64,000 nucleotides of DNA from Ficedula albicollis (lineage: Eukaryota; Chordata; Aves; Passeriformes; Muscicapidae): the NCBI RefSeq assembly GCF_000247815.1, contig NC_021678.1, positions 31,473,749 to 31,537,748 of the forward strand, in the 5' to 3' direction. Shown here piece by piece: positions 1-11,700 of the stretch; position 1 is the stretch's first letter; every line of letters starts with the position of its first letter. The translations under genes and the position numbers were made by a program. Below the pieces are notes generated by a model, which worked only from the letters and a program-made list of their open reading frames with translations, did no database searches and was not told the DNA's origin.

Positions 1-2532
1 GAATCAAACTTGGCTGACCCAGTAAAACACTGATTTGAAGACACTGATTCTTAAGGTCATTCACCCAGACCTCAGGATCCAGCTTGAATTTTTGCTCACA
101 TTTCAGATCCAGTTGATCTTTTTCAGTGGCCATGCCTCAACTGAATAAACCAACAGGGAGCCCCCCTGCATTAGTGGTAAAACCACAGGCAGGGCGGAAA
201 GAGGAAAGACACACAAGCTGTGAGCTCTGGGGAACAGTGTGTGAAATCCCACAGCCTGTGAATCCTCAGCAAGGGTGCAGTGGCAGCTGGTCCCACCCTG
301 CTGCACGTTCTTCCCTGGGCTCATCCTGTCAGAGTTCCTGCAGCGGCCTGGGAATTGCACGCACAAGGGTCTGGCCCATGGAATGCTGTCCCTCTGAGGG
401 TCACAGGGGACAGCTGGATGAGGCAAGCAGGAATCCCCCCAGCCTGCATGGACAGCATCACCCAGCTCTGTGCATGCCAGCCTCAGGCAGGAGCCCCCTG
501 CACAGGCTTTTCTGGGAGAGCAATAAATGCACAACCTACAGCACAGCTGCTGCTTCTCACCAATGGAGCAGGTGGCTGCAGGACCTGGCTCCTTTGTGAA
601 CAAGATGTGGGTGTTTTCACTCCACACTTTGTGGTGATCATTGTTTTGCTCAGTTAGTATTTGTTATATTCACTTCAGTTACTCAGTGCAGAGGAGATCG
701 TTTGTCAGGCATTTCCCATACAATCTTTGGAAAGACTGGGTTTTTCTTTGGAAGGACATCCTTTCTGTCTCTTGGCATGTGGAACATCTCCCATCATGTG
801 GAAGCTCTAGAAGTCCATAATTAAAGGCTCTCCCACCCAAGGATGGTCCCAGTCTGTCTCAGGCTGCAGGGTGTTCATTTGGCAGTGATTTTTGGAAGAA
901 TCAGTCTGTTCAGTGGCTCCATGGAAATCAGGAGATTCCAGAGTTGTATCTATCTCAAGCCTTTCACAAATGTGACCTTTAACTAAAAATACTACTAAAG
1001 ATTTAGAGTAAGGAGCATAATTATTAACACCCTCATGCTCTAGTTAAGAGAAGGTCTGTAGTTTAAAATATCTCTTTTGTGTGCTAGGCAGGACACACTT
1101 CCTTTTATGCTAAATAATACTGGAGTGCTGGCTGGTAATAATTGTCTTTTCTTAAAGGAAAAACCCGAAAAAATTAATTGGTTCAGAGAATTTTTTAATT
1201 ATTTCCTTTAGGGAAAATAAAAATTTTCATCAAAGAAGGTGAAAGCCAACAATATGCTACAGTATTATGGGCTGACCTCCCTCAAATGTCTCTGTGATAA
1301 TACAAATACAATCTGCTGCAGTTGGATCAGCTAAGCTGGTGCACTGACAAATGGGCTTTATGAAAGAAACTATTTTAAACAGATTGCTGCCTATTCATTA
1401 ACATGAATATTACTGCTGGCACATATGTATTCTCCTTGCTTTATGTATTGGAGCCAGGAGTGATGGTTTATATTCCTGTTCTGACTGTGTTTTTCTTCAC
1501 TGCCCTGGGCAAACCTCTGTGCAATTTTGTTTTCCCATTCCCAAACATGGAGGGATGCTCTCTGTCAAGGGAAAACACTTTGGAGTCTGTGCTTAAACCA
1601 GATCAGTATCAACTCTTTGTATTATTATTTAAATGAAATAGGCTTAGTATAGCTGCTCTTTATTTACACGACTAGTGAGAGGACTCTCCTAAATTAGGAC
1701 TCTTTTTATTATTGGTTTGTCTTAGTTCCTTAGAGATACTGAAACAGAACAAACTGCACTTCTGTAAGACATCTCCAGCAGACAAAGAGGTGACAGTGCA
1801 AATGTTTAAATATTCATTTCTTGCTGAAGAGCTGGCCAGTGATTGTGGCACTCACATGAAAACGCCTCCTCTGCTTTTAGAATGGAGGTAAATAGTAATG
1901 AGGAAGGGAACAAAATAACATTCATTGGTTCAACTTTTTTGGCCAAGCCTGCAAAGGATTCCCCAGGTACCCACTGAGTGAGGTGCTGTGTGAGGTCCCA
2001 AAGAGGGATCTGTGGCAGATTGGGTCTGGAAGCAAAAAAGGCAACTTGCCTGGGCTCAGTGGGCTCCAGAGGGGAGCTCCAGGTTTTCTGGAGCAGTCCT
2101 GTAGAGAAGATTCACTCCCAGAGAAGAAATCACAGGTAGTGGCTGGATGGCAAATGTGTTTTCCTTTCTCATCACCCCACATGCAGCTGTTAGATATGTT
2201 AATTAGCAAGCTCTAATGAGTTGTTTCATGTATATTGAATGCGGTCTCCCTTAATTGCATTTCTTTTAAACACTGGACACTCTTCTAAAAGACTGAACAT
2301 TTTAACCTTTTGAAGCTGAAAGCTGTAAAAACTTTATTTTGTGTTTCTGAGCAATGTAGATAGACCTAAAGATTTCATGAACTATCATGTGGTTGCCCAT
2401 ATCTGACTAATGATTAAATTGTAAAATTGCAGTTTCATATTAGGGTTAGTCTTTTCACCTGCTTTAAAAATTAAAAATCATATTTGGTATATAAACACAC
2501 ACAGAATATCCTTCTGATTGAATTTCAAGAGC
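1..2532. other. Intergenic, no gene recognised
   Basis: A GC-richer patch at about 140-600 has overlapping open frames on both strands with no recognisable product. The rest is AT-rich with nothing identified. Confidence 0.6.
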
Positions 2533-3327
2533 ATATCCAGGAGTAAATGTTTTTAAGCACTTCTAATACTGTAGTCTATAAGAGGAGCAGACACTTCTAA
2601 AGCAATGTTAAAAGTTGTCTTTCATAACTGAGTCAACAGATCATTTTTGTAATAAATTAAAGCAAGTGTTCTCAATTAGAAGAGCTAGTGGCTGTTGATA
2701 TTGTACAAAAAAAAGTCATTCTAATATCCAAAGGGTTAGGGGGGGAGGGTCTGTTTGGTTTTGTTTCTCTTTCCAGGGAGATCTTAAACATTGTTTGATG
2801 AAGCTAGTTTCATTTTGAGATTGTTACTGAAGATAAAGGCTTCTGTGTTCTATGGCTGCTTGGATTCCTCGTACATAATGTCCTAGTAATGTCACAGTGC
2901 TGCTGTATTTAGATCAAACCACTGTTTTGATATCCAGGAGTAAATGTTTTTAAGCACTTCTAATACTGTAGTCTATAAGAGGAGCAGACACTTCTAAAGC
3001 AATGTTAAAAGTTGTCTTTCATAACTGAGTCAACAGATCATTTTTGTAATAAATTAAAGCAAGTGTTCTCAATTAGAAGAGCTAGTGGCTGTTGATATTG
3101 TACAAAAAAAAGTCATTCTAATATCCAAAGGGTTAGGGGGGGAGGGTCTGTTTGGTTTTGTTTCTCTTTCCAGGGAGATCTTAAACATTGTTTGATGAAG
3201 CTAGTTTCATTTTGAGATTGTTACTGAAGATAAAGGCTTCTGTGTTCTATGGCTGCTTGGATTCCTCGTACATAATGTCCTAGTAATGTCACAGTGCTGC
3301 TGTATTTAGATCAAACCACTGTTTTGA
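2533..3327. repeat. Perfect 397-bp tandem duplication
   Basis: TATCCAGGAGTAAATGTTTT begins copies at 2534 and 2931. By eye the two copies match throughout, including an A8 run and a G7 run. Either a very recent duplication or an assembly duplication. Confidence 0.96.
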
Positions 3328-3341
3328 TTGGGTTTTTTGGC

Positions 3342-3360
3342 TTTTTTTTTTTTTTTTTTA
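3342..3360. repeat. T homopolymer
   Basis: Run of about 18 T just after the 397-bp duplication. Confidence 0.9.
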
Positions 3361-3544
3361 ATAAATTCCTTAATTTAAATACATGAAAACTGTATGTTTT
3401 GCTTTAATGAGGCACCTAATCAAACAGGCATTCCTCAGGCCCTCTGGATCCTGGAGATGGTTGCAGTGAGAGTGGGGTGCAGCCCATCTCTTCCTGAATG
3501 CCTTTGTGGCTTCATGTGGTTTGTGTTTTCTGTGCCACCACATC

Positions 3545-3905
3545 TCCACAGATGCCGCATTTTGGCTATAGGAGAGTGGCAAAAAGGATAACGCAACACA
3601 GTTCTTCGTTCTTCGTGCTCATGGAGAAGCAAAAGAGAGAGAGAGAGGGCTTTATTTAAAGGAACACTGCACTTGTGCAGATGCTGCATTTTGGCTATAG
3701 GAGAGTGGCAAAAAGGATAACACAACACAGTTCTTCGTGCTCATGGAGAAGCAAAAGAGAGAGAGAGAGAGAGCTTTATTTAAAGGAACACTGCACTTGT
3801 AATAGGAGAGTGGCAAAAAGGATAACACAACACAGTTCTTCGTGCTCATGGAGAAGCAAAAGAGAGAGAGAGAGGGCTTTATTTAAAGGAACACTGCACT
3901 TGTGT
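3545..3905. repeat. Three-copy minisatellite with GA tracts
   Basis: The segment GGAGAGTGGCAAAAAGGATA occurs at 3571, 3700 and 3805, each followed by GTGCTCATGGAGAAGCAAAA, a (GA)n tract and CTTTATTTAAAGGAACACTG. Unit length varies (129 and 105 bases). Confidence 0.93.
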
Positions 3906-6900
3906 AGGATAGTTCATGCAAAACAGAGTGGAAAAGGCTCATTGGTCCAAGAAGGCAACACCTCTCTGAACACACGCTTTCTGCAAAACATCACCTCTCT
4001 CAGCACCCTGCAGGTGTGTAATCACTGCTCTAATTTCTTGTCCTTGAGCAGCCTGAGAAACCCAAGGCTTCAAGGCTGCTCTTTCCCTGTTCCCAGCAGC
4101 ATCCAACGACACACAGAGGCTGAGGGAAGCACAACCCAGGCTGGGGTTGTCCCTCACTTTGTGCAGGTTCTGGCTCTCCTCAGGTTGTGTTTCCCTGAGA
4201 CCTCCTCACCTCCCCTGCCTCCCTCTGCACCATCAGCAGCCTCAGGGGTGAATTCAGGGAGAGGTTGACAAAATCACAGCAGGGACATGGCTTCAGAAAG
4301 CATGAGCTCTGCTTTTAAGTGAAGTGAGCACTGCCTGATTTATATTTACTTTGCCTAAGCTCCAGTCAGACAGAGAGAATGTATTTACACAGGGAAAACA
4401 ACAACCAGCCAAGGGTGCTGTTCAGTGTTCCACACAGGAAGATCTAAAACAGAGATGGAGAGTGGCTGCAAAATCACCAGCAGGAAAGTGATTATGCACT
4501 GCTTTTTCTTTAAGAGGAGAAAGAAGGATTTTTCAGAGAGGCATAAAGAATATTTTTATGAGACTACTAATGGCAGGCAGTGTCTGCCTCAAGTTTCAAG
4601 AAAGAACATTGAGAAAACAGATTATCTGCATGAAAGAAGCAGCTACATCCAACAGCTAAACTCAGTAAAACCCAAGGTAATAGACTATATAAATTCAGGC
4701 CGTGCATATTATCACTTTCCAAACAAACCCAGACCATTTTTTCACAAGGTTTTAACAATCTGAGAGGCTGTGTGATGAAATTTTATTTTTTCTCCTAGCA
4801 GCTCTTGGTGTTTTGTTTTTTTGGTTTTTGGTTTTTTGGTTGTTTTTATTCTCTATAACTCCATGTCTTTTCTGTACAGCAACATCTAGACATGTTCCCT
4901 CCTGGGAGATCTAATCTTCTGAGACTTTTCCACTATCTCTGACATGGGATGTGCAGCTTCTCAGAGGAAAGTCATGACATTATTTTGAATGAAATCCAAT
5001 TTAAAAGGCACATCAACTTTTTTTAATTCCTCAGGGTGCTTTACAGATGAAAAATACCATAAATGGGCCTGACTGTGAAATTTCAGGTCTATGGGGTCCT
5101 TCTGGGGGAGGAAACACTACAAGCTTCTGCCAAGTCAGAGCCTACTTTTCTGGGTTTTGAAATTCTGTTTCACATTTGGTATTCAGTAAAAGTAAAAAAT
5201 AAAATTTAAATATGGACTGTTAAAAACTGATGCTCTGAATTGTCTTGAGTGGAGAAGAGGAACTGCCCAGAGGCTGAGCAGCTTGAATAGCCCCTTTACA
5301 GATGCTTGGGTAAATCACAGAACCATAGAATCATTAAGGCTGGGAAAGACTTCCAAGATCATGAAGTCAAAGTTTGACCAAACACCACCTTGTCCACTAA
5401 ACCATAGCATTGAGTCATTGCTGGAACACTTCCAGAGACTCCACCACCCTCCCTGGGCAACCCAATGCCTCTTTCAGCAAAGAAAATGCCTGGTTTTCTG
5501 GTTTACTTTTAATTACACTTTATTGCTGCTAATTTTTTTCTTAAGGAAGCTTTGTTTTCCTGTGCTGTCAGCAAATGTCGGTCACACCCTGACAGTGCAA
5601 GTCTCCACATACCTCTGTTAATTTAAATGGCAGAGGTCTGCAGAGAGGCTCAGGATGCTCCAGAGCTGCTAATCTGAGGTTGTTGCAGTGTGACTGTCAT
5701 TACAATATCAGGAGCAAGCAGGCAGGCAGTTTCCCTTTTCTGAAAAGCGTGTAGATCGGAAATGATCTTGCAAAACCAGACTTCAAAAGGACACATCCAA
5801 GTGTGGAAAGCCACATGTTGAAGAAATGAAAGAATTAAGGTTGCCTGTGTCCCATTAATACTGTTCCTTTCCCCTCATGCACTGTTATTATTATGGCCTC
5901 ACATAATTCCATGTTATTATAATGCATTCACTCCTAGAGGAGAAACTAACCTCTGGCAAACTCACAATGAAAACCAGATGCATCCCTTCAATGGCATCTG
6001 CTAATACATTATGAGTTTCAGACTTTCATTTAAATCTTAAAAAAAAAATAAAATACAAAATATTTTCCTGCAGGGAAAATCTCACCTAATTGGCTGCTCC
6101 CTCCATTTGCAGCAGGAAGGCAATTGGGAATTCAGAAAAATTCATTTGGACTAAATATTTAGTGTTTTCTACTACACACAAAGGACTGAGAGCTGTCAGT
6201 ATCTCATCTCAGTTTCTCTAGATTATCTTGATCCTGGGATGGGAAAAAGGATGTTGAATGAGTCTTATATGTTTCCCTTCCCTTTTCTGGGGGGGAAACT
6301 CTTGCTTGTTTCCTGAGAAAAGTGGCAGAGGGATATGAGAAGTTCCTCAATCTGCCCTCCCCTTTCCTCACAACTTCACAGTCTGAAAAACATAAATATG
6401 AGGCCCAAGAGCTGAGGAGGCAATGCAGAAGAAATATTTCTGCAAATAGGTGTTGGGGAGAAGGAAAACGTGACCTGCAGAAGGGACAAGACACACCTTG
6501 GAGCAAGTTTCACCAGGGCTGAAGAAATGGGAGGAACAAGGAGGCAAAAGTGATAGGGAGGAGCCAGCACTGGAAGGGATTATGTGTAGCCAGGGGCATG
6601 GTTTACTTGTTAACTCACATTAAAATAAGTCTGAAAGCAAAGAGAGAAACACGAATTCAAACCACAACTATAATGAGGAATTTATTGCTGATGATACCAC
6701 AGGCAGTAATAGATCTTTCTGGAAGCTTAAAATCATTGCCTCATTTTGGGTCTGATATTCACTGTGGAATTAAACATTGACATTTCCCATAGTAAAAAGA
6801 TTCAGCTGCAGCTGACATTTTATACTTACATGGCAAGGATAAACATTAAAATACAATAAACAATTTGAAGTTCAGATTACATTAGGAATTCACTGTGTGG

Positions 6901-7595
6901 CTCTTGTATTTACAGTAGGAAAGAGGGAAGGAGCCTTCTTTCATACTTAATTCCATCATTCTAACTTAAATCTAGCATTTTTTTTCTCTTTGCCCTTGTG
7001 GTGGGTTTTTAAATCAAGAGGTTTTGAGTCTGCAAATAAAACCACAATGGCTGATCATATTTAAAAGTAGAGCTTATGTCTGTGTTTGCTTCTTCAGGCA
7101 TCAGAGTCCTCCAGTGATCCACCTGGTGATTACATGTGGCAATGAGTGAAAATAAGTAATTTCTCATAAACTATTTGCATCTGTGTCAGAAATAAGTCAC
7201 AGAACATAAATTAGTTGGGGCACAGTGACATGATAAAAACAAGAGGCTTAAAACAAGTGAAATAACAGGGTAGAATACAACAATCTTTCTTCAGATTAAT
7301 TAACACAAACTGCACAGCAGGAAACAAGCTACTCCTCTGATATTAATCACCTTTTTCAAAGGCAACTTAAGTATTCTAGCAATACATGCATGTATTTAGA
7401 ACACTGCTATAAGCTGCACCTATGGCTCAATCACGCTGATTCTTTCCAGGAAATAATTAAAAACAAATATATGCAATGTTAATCAAGAACAATCCCAAAA
7501 CAAGCACCTTTCTGCACCAGAGGGGATTGATATACATGGGCTAAAACCAGGATGGTGCTGGACAGCTGCACAAAATTCTGTAACCAGCTCCAGCA
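3906..7595. other. Intergenic, one CR1 fragment, no gene recognised
   Basis: Apart from the CR1 piece at 5313 there is nothing I can name. A plus-strand frame of 112 codons at 4425 lacks coding character. Confidence 0.6.
5313..5485 (-). mobile_element. CR1 LINE 3' fragment
   Basis: Reverse complement of a CR1 3' end: ATCACAGAACCATAGAATCA, then AAGACTTCCAAGATCATGAA and CACCACCTTGTCCACTAAAC. Diverged and short. Confidence 0.85.
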
Positions 7596-8111
7596 TCACT
7601 TCTTTTGCACGAATACTTCTAGAGGAGCGGCGATGTGCATTGTCAGAAGGTCCAAGAAGTCACCAGTGCAGAGCCTGAGGGCGTTCTGGATGTCCTTCTG
7701 AGCCTGGCACTGGGTCCCTCCCTTGCTGAGCTGGCGTGCTGGGCTGCAGGGCTGCTGTCCCTCCGGGCAGTGTCCCACCAGGAGCACAGAGCTGCAGCTG
7801 CTCCTGCGGGACCCTCTGGGGGCCAGGAGCGGGCTCCGGCTCCTCTCTGCCAGCCCCTTTGCTCTCCTGCTGCACCTCTGCCAGCTGCCCAGCTCCTGCA
7901 GCCTCTCGTTGAAATACTCCTGCAGGGGTTTGTCCCTGAAGCCAGGGCTGCAGCTCTGGCGGCCTTTCCAGCATCCTCCTGAGTGCCCCAGGCAGTGGGT
8001 TAAGGAGCCTCTCCTTGGGAAACTACTGACTTGTGGTGAGCCGTTCTTCCCTCTTTCCAGATCCTGGAAAATTTGGTTGAAGGCAGGGTTTCCCAAGTAA
8101 CTTCTTGACAG
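7596..8111 (-). CDS. Possible terminal coding exon of an unrecognised gene
   Basis: An open frame of 171 codons ends in TGA at 7596. It can start at a good acceptor, a long pyrimidine tract ending AAAACAG|CTG at 8112, with codon phase 0. The reading includes LSRSYLGNPAFNQIFQDLER near the start, DKPLQEYFNERLQELGSWQR in the middle and GDFLDLLTMHIAAPLEVFVQ near the end. From about 7990 down, most codons end in G or C, as in avian coding exons. Against it: the region is GC-rich, other frames are also open on both strands, and I recognise no family. No firm upstream exon was found; a weaker GC-ending frame lies at about 10010-9860 on the same strand. It could be a real exon, a decayed gene or chance. 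Confidence 0.28.
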   Translation of the reverse strand: MSRSYLGNPAFNQIFQDLERGKNGSPQVSSFPRRGSLTHCLGHSGGCWKGRQSCSPGFRDKPLQEYFNERLQELGSWQRCSRRAKGLAERSRSPLLAPRGSRRSSCSSVLLVGHCPEGQQPCSPARQLSKGGTQCQAQKDIQNALRLCTGDFLDLLTMHIAAPLEVFVQKK

Positions 8112-8627
8112 CTGTTTTAAATAGAGGGGGAGGGTTGGGGGCAGAAGGAAGAAGGAAATCAGAATTAAAATATGTTGGCTTAAATAGAAATAGGATCTAA
8201 GGTATAAGGTTCCATACAATAAACAGCTGTTGGACAGTGTTTGAGATTCTTGATCCAAATTGCCTGAAGACCAAGCAGTTGGGTACCAATCCCTCTCTGG
8301 AGCAGAAGTCCAGTGGGCTGAGGTTAATGCTGAGCACTTTTACCTCCAGCTGACTGAGACATACTGCCACAATTTTGTGTTGCCTCTGTGAAAATCTAAT
8401 TTTTTGAAACAATCTCTCACTTGTCTGTATTAACAGAATTTTAGCTTTATCTTTTTCAAATCCCATTAGCTTGTAGCTATTGTTTCCCAAGGTAAAACTC
8501 GATCCTATTGCTGAGAGATTCACTTTCCCCCTCCCTTTCTTCAATCCCAGGTAACTGCTGAGCTCTGTCTATTTTTACAAGAATTGCAGTTTTCACATTC
8601 AATATATTTCTACATCTTAAAACTAAG

Positions 8628-8731
8628 ATGATGATGATGATGATTATTATTATCATTATCATTATCATTATTATTATCATTATCATCATCATCATCATCA
8701 TCAACATTGTCATCATCACCATCATTGATAT
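8628..8731. repeat. ATG/ATT/ATC trinucleotide microsatellite
   Basis: Imperfect trinucleotide repeats (GAT, TAT, CAT) for about 100 bases. They produce false Met/Ile-rich frames on both strands. Confidence 0.95.
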
Positions 8732-11700
8732 GCATATTTTTTCTCCTCCTTTCCCACTGCAGGATGCCTCTCTCCTTTCTAACCAGCCAAATTGTTACTC
8801 CAATTATTTAAACAGTAGAGAAAGATCTGGTCCAGCCCCAATTGATACACTTGAGCATCTTCAGGTTGTTTTCAGGAGAACATCCATGTGGTGAGTCTTT
8901 TTATTGACTGGGAGATAAAATTCTGGCAGAATCTCACCATGAAAAAGGTTTCCTTTCCAATGCTTAATGTCCTCTGGGTTTTCAAAGTCCCTGCTCTGCC
9001 ATTTCCACCTTTCTCACGGGTACTCCAAGAGACCCTGGTCTGTCTCAAGCTACCAGGGGCAGCAGCTGGTTTCTGTACAGAAAGTTGGGCCAGACCATGG
9101 CTTTTTCTCTGAAAACCTTAGCAGTTTGGCTTGAGAGAAGAACTGTTTTATATTATATTACTGTTTCTAATCAATAAAAAGAAAGACTATACTGTATGTA
9201 GATGACAGCCACAGCGGGGTCGTGGAACATTTTGCAATCATTTTTTACGCCTGACAATGCCTTTGGTATAAAAGAAAAAGCCATCACTCATGCAGTTTTT
9301 GACAATCTCTAATTAAGTCTAGATCCTTGCTAAGGGTCCAGCCACAAATCTGGTTTGAGAGCCCAGCAATGTCTCAGAAGGGCACTCCATCATCAGCCCC
9401 TGGCACGCTGCCTGCTCGTAATGAATGAGCAACATTGAGCCCAAATGAGAAATGGTGGGTTGGACATGCCATGTAAACTGAAAAGCAATCAAGTTTTTGA
9501 TCTCCCTCTATTCCATCACACTTCATTCTGGAGGGGACCCAGCAAATCTGATGTCCCTGCCTAGAGTGGTTGTACTTTTGGAATGAGTTAGGTAATTGAA
9601 CACTTAAACCTGACCAAAGCAGTCTTCCTAACTCAAACTTTTAAAAATGGTTTAAAAAACAAAATCAACCTAAAAATAATAATCAGCTTTTTAAATGTAG
9701 AGGAATAAAAGCCTTTCAAGTGAAGTTTCTCTGCACCCAACCACAGCTCAGACTTTATTATCATATCAAACATCAGCTTTCCAGAACATAAGGGAACTAT
9801 TCAGAAGAATAGGTAGCAGTCACCATAAATTGCAAAGAGAGTTTTGGCATGCAAACCTTGACATCCTGGAAGCCTGGATACTCTGGGATGATGGGCAGGG
9901 CACCCCTGCTGGCACTGTCTGGCCACTCTTGTCTCACAGTCCTACGGGAGCAGCTGCAGCTCCTGGAGAGGGGGGACTGCCCCAGCTCAGGCGGGTCTCC
10001 AGCAATGCTGAGTGGTTTGCAGTGCTTTATGTAGCAGGTTCTGAGGCACAGCGTGGAGGCAGGTCCTTCCATGCCAGCAGGGCCCAGAGGAGTCTGGAAG
10101 CAGGGTGTATTCCAGAATACTCTCCCAGTTCTGCTCTAATTCATATCTGGTCCCAGGGCCAGCCTGCAGTGCTGAGCAGCACAAACAGCAGGACACTGGG
10201 CTGCCTGTGCTGAGCCCTGAGACCCTCCAACCATTAATGCTGCTTTTATCCTCTGGAAGCTCTGCACAGAAGGCTGGCAAATCTGAACCAAGGACGCAAA
10301 GGGCCCAGGTGAGAGGGGAATTTGCAGGGATTACAGAGTCTCCACCGTCATCCCAGACAGGCTGTGTGGCTGCTGACGTGGCAGCAATTAGAGAAGATCA
10401 CAGCCACACGCAGGAGTCGTCACTCAGCCTATTTGGGGCAGGCAGATCACTGCCCTTGTGACTGGCCAGGGATCCCTGACACCAAAACACCCGGGGATTT
10501 AGCTCAGCAAGGCAGAAGGTGAATTAAGTCAACACAATCAACAAACAGTTTAGGAAAGACAGAGTAGGAAGCTGCAGTACAAAATTCCTCCCAATAATTC
10601 CTATGCCTCCTGGCTTTCTCAGCGTGGTTGGAGATGCTACAACCCTGGAGACCCGAGGAGATCCAAACTGCCTCTGTTTGTGTCAGGAGAGGGATGCTCT
10701 GCCTTCAAACAGCCCAGCACCAGTGCAAGTTTGGCAGGAGGCCGGGGAGACAGCAGGATTCCTTTCAGCCAAAGCTGAGCAAATGTTCCCAGCACGAAGC
10801 CATGGCTGCCCTGAGCAGCTCACAGCCCACACATGGCACAGGGAGGGCAGGCAGGGGAGCAGCCCCACAGTGTTGGTTTGGGGGTGCATTGGTGGTGTCA
10901 TCTGCTGGAAGCAGATAAATGCATGTAGCTGGCACATCATCAGCTCTGGCAGCACAGGGCTCCTTTTTGTCCCCAGTGACAGGGGACAGCTCCTGCCACT
11001 GAGAGGGCAGCACTTCCATTCACTGCCCCACTGGGACCAGCGTGCAGGCACAGCTCTGGCACCCAGGGGTGAACTCCTTCTTCTCCAGAAGGAATACAGA
11101 GGGGATTTGCAGTCCTCTCACCCTCCAAGGCTTCTCACTTAAGAGGTGTTCATAAAAGTTTGCCCATTCTGAATAGATTCATGCAAATATCCCACTCTGA
11201 ATAGATTCATGCGAATATTCGCGGTGCCCCGGATGAGCTAGAGATCCTTACCAATCCAGGCTGTCCATAAACCCTTGCATGCACGTAGTCAGAGCCCTGA
11301 ATGTGAGTTAAGAGCTTTGGATGTGACCCATGAGACCATCAGCTGGGTCCAGGCTGGTGCTTGGGCTCTCTGGTGGATGGCAGCAGGGCAGGCTCAGGGC
11401 AGGACCCCCAGACAGCAACCCTGGGCCAGCAGGGCAGGAGTGGGACAGGAGCCCATGGAAACACTTCCACCCAGCCCTTCTCTGCCCAGCTGCAAAGGTG
11501 CAACACTCCTTCTTTTACCTGCTCTGTCATTTTTTCATTTGAGGGTAAAGCAATTCTCAGGCAAGAACAAAGCCCTCTGTGTGAGTGGCACCCCCACCAG
11601 CCCTCATGGGCCAGGGTCTGTGTCCACAGCTCTGTGTGAGCCACACACTAATTCCAACATGAGGCTGACAATAACAGCTTGCATGTAGAGATGTCTCCAT

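Noticed and set aside
8477..8894. Met/Ile-rich frames on both strands
   Set aside because: They are translations of the ATG/ATT/ATC microsatellite.
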